From Eudoraea sp. (lineage in GTDB: Bacteria > Bacteroidota > Bacteroidia > Flavobacteriales > Flavobacteriaceae): a stretch of 19,625 bases of DNA. The stretch covers positions 1 through 19,625 of the forward strand of contig JABDPH010000168.1 in the NCBI GenBank assembly GCA_013042925.1, read 5' to 3'. Below are positions 14,735-19,625 of the stretch, piece after piece; position 1 is the first letter of the stretch; every line of letters begins with the position of its first letter. The notes under the pieces were generated by a model, which was not told where the DNA came from, did not search any database, and saw only the letters and a list, made by a program, of their open reading frames with translations. The position numbers and the translations under genes were made by a program.

Positions 14735-15421
14735 ATGAAAAAGCAAGACATTAAAATTTTATTAGTAGATGATGAACCTGATATTTTGGAGATTCTCAAA
14801 TACAATCTTTCTGCTCAGGGATATCAGATATATACAGCCAAGAATGGAATTGAAGGTGTAGAAAAGGCAAAGAAAAAAATTCCACATTTAATTATTTTGG
14901 ATGTCATGATGCCCGAAATGGATGGGATCGAAGCTTGTGAGATAATTCGAAATACAAAGGGACTAGAAAATACTATAATTACTTTTTTAACTGCAAGAGG
15001 TGAAGACTATTCTCAAGTGGCAGGTTTTGACGCCGGTGCAGATGATTATATTACGAAACCGATAAAACCAAAATTATTGGTTAGTAAGATTAAGGCCTTA
15101 TTGAGACGATTAAGTGAAGAAAAAAATCTTAGTGAGGATATACTTAAGGTTGGTAATATTGAAATTAACCGTGAAGAATACAAGGTAATTAACAAGGGAG
15201 AAGAGATTATACTACCAAGGAAGGAATTTGAACTATTGGCATTATTAGCCTCAAAACCCGACAAGGTCTTTAAACGTGAAGTTATACTGGATAAAGTCTG
15301 GGGACAAGAAGTCGTAGTAGGAGGCAGAACAATAGATGTACATATTAGGAAACTTCGCGAAAAAATTGGGGATAACCATTTTAAAACTGTGAAGGGTGTA
15401 GGCTATAAGTTTGTTTTATAA
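14735..15421 (+). CDS. OmpR/PhoB-type response regulator
   Basis: A 228-aa response regulator of the OmpR/PhoB class. The receiver domain (about 5-122) has the acidic pair D12-D13, the phosphoacceptor D56 (LIILDVMMPEMDG), the conserved Thr in FLTARGED and K108 (DDYITKPIKPK). The C-terminal winged-helix DNA-binding domain (about 137-226) shows LPRKEFELLALLASKPDKVF, then EVILDKVWG and the recognition helix GRTIDVHIRKLREKIG, ending in KTVKGVGYKF. All phosphotransfer residues are present. The stop codon overlaps the kinase ATG by one base (TAATG), so the pair is translationally coupled. The target genes are unknown: no phosphate-transport genes lie beside it despite its PhoB-like sequence. Promoter repeats upstream suggest autoregulation. 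Confidence 0.96.
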   Translation: MKKQDIKILLVDDEPDILEILKYNLSAQGYQIYTAKNGIEGVEKAKKKIPHLIILDVMMPEMDGIEACEIIRNTKGLENTIITFLTARGEDYSQVAGFDAGADDYITKPIKPKLLVSKIKALLRRLSEEKNLSEDILKVGNIEINREEYKVINKGEEIILPRKEFELLALLASKPDKVFKREVILDKVWGQEVVVGGRTIDVHIRKLREKIGDNHFKTVKGVGYKFVL

Positions 15422-16482
15422 TGGCTAAAAAGTTAAAAAAGTCATACAAGTTTGCTTTCCGTTCCGCTCTTTTAATCACTATTATTCTAGCATTATCTTT
15501 TAGTCTTTTTCTTTTTTATAATAATCAGTTTGTAGAGAACTGGTTTATGTTATTGTTTTTAACACTACTTATTTTTGCGGTATCTTTTGGTATCATTCAG
15601 GTCCGTGTAGAGAAATATATCTACAGGCGGATTAAGAAAATCTATGATGACGTTTCTCTGTTGGAGTCATCTTCATTTGCTGCAGATCCTGTTACAACAG
15701 ATATGAAAACTCTGACGGAGGAGATAGAAAAATTTGCGAAAGACAAAAAAATAGAAATAGATACCCTAAAAATCCGCGAGGAATATAGGAAGGACTTTTT
15801 AGGGAATATTTCACATGAGCTCAAGACCCCTTTATTTACTGTTCAGGGCTATCTGCTTACACTTCTCGATGGGGCTATGCGGGATAAAGCGGTTAGAAAA
15901 AAATATTTGCAGCGTGCTCAAAAAGGTGTAGAAAGACTTATTTATATAATCAAGGACCTCGACTTGATCACAAAATTGGAAGTTGGCGACCTCAATTTAG
16001 AAATAAGTGACTTTGATATTATTGAACTAATACAAAGTGTATTTGAACTTGTGGAGATGAAAGCTGGCAAAAAAAACATCTCACTAACTTTTGATATGAA
16101 TTATGAAACTCCAATCTATGTTAGGGCCGACAAGGATAAAATTCAGCAAGTGTTGTCTAATTTAATAGTGAATTCTATAAAATATGGAAATCATGATGGT
16201 ACTACGGAGGTAAGTGTCGAAAATCTTATAAGAAATAAAGTAATTGTAAGAATAACCGACAACGGTGAAGGAATTCCCGAAGAACATTTACCCAGACTTT
16301 TTGAACGTTTTTACAGAGTTGATAAAAGTGGGAGCAGGAAAGAAGGTGGTTCCGGTTTGGGTTTGTCCATAGTAAAACATATCATTGAGGCACATGGCGA
16401 AAAAATTTATGTTGAAAGTGTCGTAGATGTAGGATCTGAATTTTCATTTACTCTCGAAAAGGCTGAGCCTCAGGCTAACTAA
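15421..16482 (+). CDS. Sensor histidine kinase, PhoR-like, with minimal sensing domain
   Basis: A 353-aa membrane histidine kinase. Two transmembrane helices (about 14-33 and 41-60) are joined by only about 7-8 polar residues (YNNQFVEN), so there is no extracytoplasmic sensor domain. A HAMP-like/coiled-coil linker covers about 61-125 and no PAS domain is evident. The HisKA domain contains the phosphorylated H132 (FLGNISHELKTPL). The ATPase domain has the N box around N251 (SNLIVNSIKYG), G1 DNGEGIP (280-286), the F box (RLFERFYRV) and G2 GGSGLGLSI. It is intact and coupled to the response regulator. What it senses must come through the membrane, a partner protein or the cytoplasm. Confidence 0.95.
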   Translation: MAKKLKKSYKFAFRSALLITIILALSFSLFLFYNNQFVENWFMLLFLTLLIFAVSFGIIQVRVEKYIYRRIKKIYDDVSLLESSSFAADPVTTDMKTLTEEIEKFAKDKKIEIDTLKIREEYRKDFLGNISHELKTPLFTVQGYLLTLLDGAMRDKAVRKKYLQRAQKGVERLIYIIKDLDLITKLEVGDLNLEISDFDIIELIQSVFELVEMKAGKKNISLTFDMNYETPIYVRADKDKIQQVLSNLIVNSIKYGNHDGTTEVSVENLIRNKVIVRITDNGEGIPEEHLPRLFERFYRVDKSGSRKEGGSGLGLSIVKHIIEAHGEKIYVESVVDVGSEFSFTLEKAEPQAN

Positions 16483-16504
16483 ATCTGCTCCTAAAAGAAT
16501 TCCT

Positions 16505-16512
16505 TAGTTTTG
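16505..16512 (+). promoter_or_regulatory. Putative -7 promoter box of the trmB operon
   Basis: TAGTTTTG matches TAnnTTTG and lies 27 bases before the trmB start, 22 bases past the kinase stop. No -33 TTG is visible. Confidence 0.35.
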
Positions 16513-16539
16513 CTAAAACGTAATAATACACCTTAAATA

Positions 16540-17211
16540 TTGGGAAGTAAAAATAAGCTTAAACGATTTGAACAAAATAGTTCTTTTAGCAATGTTATTC
16601 AACCGACCAGGGATGAAGTCATTGAGGGTAAATTTGCTTTAAAAGGAAAATGGAAGAGTTTTTTTAATAATGATAACCCAATAGTTTTGGAGTTGGGTTG
16701 TGGCAAAGGCGAATATACTATTGGCCTTGCTAAACTTAATACTTCTAAAAATTTTATTGGTATTGATATTAAAGGTGCGAGATTGTGGAGAGGAGCTAAA
16801 ACTGCCCTTGAAGAGAATATGGAGAATGTGGCCTTTTTACGAACTCAGATAGAATTGATTGACTTACTTTTTGCTCAAAATGAGGTAGACGAAATCTGGA
16901 TTACTTTTCCAGACCCACAAATAAAATATAAAAGAACTAAACACAGATTAACCAACAAGACTTTTTTGGATAAATACAAGTTTGTACTTAAAGATAAAGG
17001 TGTAATCAACTTAAAAACAGATAGTGAATTTATGCATGGGTACACTTTGGGAATGTTGCATGGCCTGGGTTGTGAAATTTTATACGCAAATCATGACGTA
17101 TATAGAAACGAAGGAAGTCCAAAAGAAGTGATGGATTTGCAAACTTTCTATGAAAAGCAGTATCTTGAAAAAGGCAAACCAATTACTTATATAAAGTTTA
17201 CTGTCAGTTGA
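16540..17211 (+). CDS. trmB: tRNA (guanine-N7-)-methyltransferase
   Basis: SAM-dependent enzyme forming m7G46 in the tRNA variable loop, 223 aa, the normal length. Motif I, LELGCGKGEYT (about 50-60), is the SAM-binding loop, followed by the acidic FIGIDIKGARLW block. The family signature TFPDPQIKYKRTKHRL (about 125-140) replaces the FPDPWPKKRH form of proteobacteria. The C-terminal NLKTDSEFM and TYEKQYLEKGKPITYIKF-like blocks bind tRNA. The start is TTG, not ATG: it yields GSKNKLKRF, the expected N-terminus in Flavobacteriia as I recall it, and the first in-frame ATG lies far inside the SAM domain. It heads an operon with the LysE-family gene 3 bases downstream. Confidence 0.94.
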   Translation: MGSKNKLKRFEQNSSFSNVIQPTRDEVIEGKFALKGKWKSFFNNDNPIVLELGCGKGEYTIGLAKLNTSKNFIGIDIKGARLWRGAKTALEENMENVAFLRTQIELIDLLFAQNEVDEIWITFPDPQIKYKRTKHRLTNKTFLDKYKFVLKDKGVINLKTDSEFMHGYTLGMLHGLGCEILYANHDVYRNEGSPKEVMDLQTFYEKQYLEKGKPITYIKFTVS

Positions 17212-17214
17212 CCA

Positions 17215-17841
17215 ATGACGCATCTAATCATACTTTTTTTTGTAACCTTTTCAGCAGCGTTTATGGCAACCGTTCCTCCCGGTTTATTGAATATGAATGC
17301 AGCTCAAACAAGTGTTAAAAAGGGAAAACTGAACGGCATTATGTTTAGTCTTGGTGTCTCTAGCATGATCATGATGCAGGCATACATCGCGGTTTTGATC
17401 TCTAAATACTTATTCAGACATCCCGAGGTCATAGATTTACTACTTAAAATTGCACTTGGGGTTTTCGCGTTTTTTGCCCTTTATTTTTTTGTTTCAGCGA
17501 AGCGCGAAAAATCGAAAAAAATTAAAATAGTAAAAGTAAGCAAGAAGAATAGTTACTTTAAGGGAATGCTGCTTGCAATGCTTAATTTGCTTACAATTCC
17601 ATACTATAGCGGACTCAATGCTATGTGGAATGCATCGGGCTGGATTAAATTTGAAATTTGGGATATTCTTACATTCATAATTGCTGCCGGTAGTGGCACT
17701 TTTACGGTCTTGTATTTGTACACTGTTTATTTTTATAAATTAGAAGCCAGAACAGACCGATTTTCCAAAAATTCGAATTACATTCTTAGCGCGTTAATGA
17801 TGGTCTTACTGGTAATTACCATTTTTAGAATATTTTATTAG
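17215..17841 (+). CDS. LysE family amino-acid exporter-like membrane protein
   Basis: A 208-aa membrane protein with about six hydrophobic helices: about 3-22, 40-62, 74-93, 116-134, 149-168 and 187-206. The first helix ends in the VPPGLLNMNAAQTSVKKGKLNG motif, typical of LysE/RhtB exporters, where PPG precedes a cytoplasmic loop. These proteins export amino acids or their analogues by proton motive force. Length and topology agree with the family, but the substrate is unknown. The middle loop (about 95-112) is very lysine-rich. It lies between trmB (3-base gap) and the alkyltransferase-like gene (4-base gap) in one operon whose members share no evident pathway. Confidence 0.85.
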   Translation: MTHLIILFFVTFSAAFMATVPPGLLNMNAAQTSVKKGKLNGIMFSLGVSSMIMMQAYIAVLISKYLFRHPEVIDLLLKIALGVFAFFALYFFVSAKREKSKKIKIVKVSKKNSYFKGMLLAMLNLLTIPYYSGLNAMWNASGWIKFEIWDILTFIIAAGSGTFTVLYLYTVYFYKLEARTDRFSKNSNYILSALMMVLLVITIFRIFY

Positions 17842-17845
17842 TAGT

Positions 17846-18184
17846 ATGAATCCAGAAAATAAAAACTTCTTTCAAAAAGTTTACCAGGTCTCTAAGCAGA
17901 TCCCTTTTGGAAGGGTTACTTCTTATGGCGCTATTGCCAAGTACCTGGGAGCAGCCAGAAGTGCCAGGATGGTAGGCTGGGCTATGAATGGAGCAGGGGC
18001 AATTGAAGGTGTTCCTGCACACAGGGTAGTAAACAGAAAGGGTTTATTAACCGGGAAACATCACTTTGACGGCACTAATTTAATGCAACAATTGCTGGAA
18101 AATGAAGGCCTCGAAATACAGGATAATCAAATTGTGAATTTTGAAAAATACTTCTGGGATCCAGCCAAAGAATTGCCATTGTAG
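17846..18184 (+). CDS. Alkyltransferase-like protein (MGMT family, no acceptor cysteine)
   Basis: A 112-aa protein equal to the DNA-binding/active-site domain of O6-alkylguanine-DNA alkyltransferase (MGMT). It keeps IPFGRVTSYGAIAKYLG with the nucleotide-flipping Tyr (Y27), the Arg that fills the flipped-base gap (R41, in SARMVGWAM) and the recognition helix, but the PCHR motif reads P57-A58-H59-R60. Without the Cys it cannot take an alkyl group. ATL proteins (YbaZ in E. coli, Atl1 in fission yeast, TTHA1564 in Thermus) bind O6-alkylguanine tightly and hand the site to nucleotide excision repair. That role is inferred here. The ATG follows the LysE-family stop by 4 bases. No competing start alters the motifs. 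Confidence 0.92.
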   Translation: MNPENKNFFQKVYQVSKQIPFGRVTSYGAIAKYLGAARSARMVGWAMNGAGAIEGVPAHRVVNRKGLLTGKHHFDGTNLMQQLLENEGLEIQDNQIVNFEKYFWDPAKELPL

Positions 18185-18298
18185 AACCTTTAGTTAGTAT
18201 GTATTCAGAGTTGTAATACTGCTTATACCCTATATGGTATTTCTATAACGATATTGTCCTTTTCAATCCCGCAACTTTATAGTTTCGCCCGTATAACT

Positions 18299-18306
18299 TA
18301 TCTTTG
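18299..18306 (+). promoter_or_regulatory. Putative -7 promoter box of the mrp/NifU-domain operon
   Basis: TATCTTTG matches TAnnTTTG, 43 bases before the mrp ATG, implying a leader of roughly 35 bases. No TTG is found at -33. Confidence 0.45.
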
Positions 18307-18349
18307 TTGTTTAGAATCATTTTATATAAAGACCTAAATACCCTAGCTC

Positions 18350-19489
18350 ATGAAGTTGGATAAGAAAGAAATACTGAAAGCCCTGGAAACTATTACAGCG
18401 CCTGGCGAAGGAATGAATATGGTTGAAAGTGGTGCAATTAATAATATTCAGGTTTTTGGTGATGAGGTTGTAGTAGATATTACGATAAACAATCCAAGCC
18501 TTCAGGCAAGGAAAAAAACTGAAGTAGAAATACTTAAGGCAATTCACAGGGAGGTTTATGAAAAGGCAAAAATTACCGTAAATATTAAGGTTGATGCACC
18601 GGTTAGTCCTAAGACTAATGAGATTAAAGGAAAACCAATACCCGGAATACAAAATATTATCGCTGTGGCTTCAGGGAAAGGTGGCGTGGGCAAGTCTACA
18701 ATTACAGCAAATTTAGCAGTGACTTTGGCTAAAATGGGATTTAAAGTTGGATTGTTGGACGCAGATATCTATGGACCTTCTATGCCCATTATGTTTGATG
18801 TAGCCGCTGAAAAACCCCGAGCTACCAATATTAATGGTAATTCAAAAATGTTACCAGTAGAAAACTTTGGAGTAAAGCTTTTATCTATAGGATTTTTCAC
18901 GCAACCTAATCAGGCTGTTATCTGGAGAGGACCTATGGCATCCAAAGCCTTAAATCAGATGATTTTTGATGCGCACTGGGAAGAATTAGATTTTATGTTA
19001 GTGGATTTGCCACCAGGTACCGGCGATATTCATTTAAGCATCATGCAATCCATGCCTGTTACGGGAGCAGTGGTTGTGAGTACACCTCAGGAGGTTGCTT
19101 TGGCCGATGCACGTAAAGGGGTTGCAATGTTTCAGCAGGAAGCTATTAATGTACCTGTTTTAGGAATTGTTGAGAATATGGCTTACTTTACACCGGAGGA
19201 GCTTCCGGATAACAAATATTATATTTTTGGTAAATCAGGGGCAAGAAATCTAGCTACAGACCTGAATGTACCTTTTTTAGGAGAAATACCATTAGTTCAA
19301 AGTATTCGTGAGGCGGGTGATGTTGGCAGACCTGCCGCTCTTCAAACAGCCACTCCTGTGGAAAAAGCATTTGAAGAACTTACCAAGAACGTAGTTCAGG
19401 AACTTGTGTTGCGAAACAAAAGTTTACCGCCAACAGAAGCTATTAAAATAACGACGATGGCAGGTTGCGCTGCAGTTAAAAAGAAATGA
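18350..19489 (+). CDS. Mrp/ApbC family iron-sulfur cluster carrier ATPase
   Basis: A 379-aa P-loop ATPase of the Mrp/ApbC/NBP35 family that carries Fe-S clusters to apoproteins in the cytosol. Residues about 1-80 form a MIP18/DUF59 domain. A linker leads to the ATPase with the deviant Walker A SGKGGVGKST (108-117), LLDADIYGPSMP (switch I region), the MLVDLPPGTGD Walker B-like block and VVSTPQEVALADARKG. The VENMAYFTPEELPDNKYYIFG block stands where other members have the cluster-binding CxxC, and that motif is absent here: the only cysteine in the protein is C373, six residues from the end. The next gene starts 2 bases after the stop and encodes a NifU domain, supporting an Fe-S role. Confidence 0.94.
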   Translation: MKLDKKEILKALETITAPGEGMNMVESGAINNIQVFGDEVVVDITINNPSLQARKKTEVEILKAIHREVYEKAKITVNIKVDAPVSPKTNEIKGKPIPGIQNIIAVASGKGGVGKSTITANLAVTLAKMGFKVGLLDADIYGPSMPIMFDVAAEKPRATNINGNSKMLPVENFGVKLLSIGFFTQPNQAVIWRGPMASKALNQMIFDAHWEELDFMLVDLPPGTGDIHLSIMQSMPVTGAVVVSTPQEVALADARKGVAMFQQEAINVPVLGIVENMAYFTPEELPDNKYYIFGKSGARNLATDLNVPFLGEIPLVQSIREAGDVGRPAALQTATPVEKAFEELTKNVVQELVLRNKSLPPTEAIKITTMAGCAAVKKK

Positions 19490-19491
19490 TC

Positions 19492-19625
19492 ATGACGTCT
19501 GATGAACTGAAAATTAACATTGAAAAAGCTTTAGATGAAATTCGCCCATTCTTACAAAGTGATGGTGGGGATATCTCATTAGTATCTATTGATAACGATA
19601 AATTGGTAAGAGTAAAGCTAGAAGG
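19492..19625 (+). CDS. NifU C-terminal domain protein, 5' part (runs off window)
   Basis: The first 44 codons of a gene truncated by the window end. The visible protein (KINIEKALDEIRPFLQSDGGDISLVSIDN) matches the start of a NifU C-terminal/Nfu domain, whose DEIRP and SDGGDI motifs are diagnostic. The cluster-ligating CxxC lies beyond the window, so activity cannot be judged. Nfu proteins hold or deliver Fe-S clusters. The ATG at 19492 comes 2 bases after the mrp stop, so the two form one operon and probably work together. The N-terminus shows no added domain ahead of the NifU fold. Confidence 0.9.
   Translation, partial: MTSDELKINIEKALDEIRPFLQSDGGDISLVSIDNDKLVRVKLE

Noticed and set aside
16507..16519. 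GTTTT-GCT-AAAAC hairpin before trmB, considered as the terminator of the two-component operon
   Set aside because: The stem is AT-rich with a 3-base loop and no T tract. The left arm coincides with the putative -7 box, which explains the sequence better.
18225..18240. Inverted repeat ATACC-n6-GGTAT downstream of the alkyltransferase-like gene
   Set aside because: The arms are 5 bases, there is no T tract for a terminator, and it lies about 60 bases upstream of the mrp -7 box with no other supporting feature.
18317..18652. Antisense open frame of 111 codons over the start of mrp
   Set aside because: Its translation is rich in Asn, Phe and Tyr with no domain. It is the reverse image of the DUF59 coding sequence.
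1..19625. Search for CRISPR arrays, tRNA genes, IS ends, toxin-antitoxin or phage genes
   Set aside because: No spaced repeats, cloverleaf-like segments, transposase motifs or defence-type domains were recognised on either strand by reading.

Overview
The window reads as a chromosomal segment of an AT-rich member of the Bacteroidota, most likely a marine Flavobacteriaceae. The grounds are two type IX secretion (T9SS) type A sorting domains, Bacteroidota-restricted families (DUF4271, DUF4296), Bacteroidota forms of dihydroorotase, TrmB and Mrp, repeated TAnnTTTG promoter -7 boxes ahead of genes, and the near absence of Shine-Dalgarno sequences. No species can be named from sequence alone. I see no IS, phage, CRISPR, tRNA or rRNA. 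No gene-free stretch exceeds 300 bases; the longest is 14488-14734, which holds the control region of a two-component system.

Layout. (1) 1-3241, amino-acid metabolism: the 3' end of alanine dehydrogenase with a clear terminator, a membrane zinc peptidase, then on the minus strand a saccharopine dehydrogenase family gene followed by an Lrp/AsnC regulator. (2) 3323-6827: a DUF423 membrane protein on plus, then a tightly overlapped minus-strand operon of a GT39 polyprenyl-phosphate-sugar transferase, DUF4271 and uroporphyrinogen-III synthase. (3) 6961-9404, divergent plus-strand operon: polyprenyl-phosphate mannose synthase, dihydroorotase and a DUF4296 lipoprotein. Its first gene would make the donor that the divergent GT39 uses. 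(4) 9401-13577: an extended SDR on minus, tyrosyl-tRNA synthetase and a membrane di-iron hydroxylase on plus, and a LuxE-like acyl-activating enzyme on minus. (5) 13656-16482: two tandem tiny secreted proteins that are little more than a T9SS sorting domain, divergent from an OmpR-type response regulator and its histidine kinase. (6) 16540-18184: trmB, a LysE-family exporter and an alkyltransferase-like protein. (7) 18350-19625: an Mrp/ApbC iron-sulfur carrier ATPase and the start of a NifU-domain gene.

Most genes are housekeeping, in tight operons joined by ATGA or TAATG overlaps or gaps of a few bases. The places most worth a second look are the paired sorting-domain-only proteins beside a sensor kinase with almost no extracytoplasmic domain, the perfect inverted repeat over that kinase operon's promoter, the Mrp protein with a single cysteine, the alkyltransferase-like protein whose acceptor cysteine is alanine, and the dihydroorotase with Gln in its HxH metal motif. 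I found no clear new multi-gene defence or mobile system, and do not claim one.
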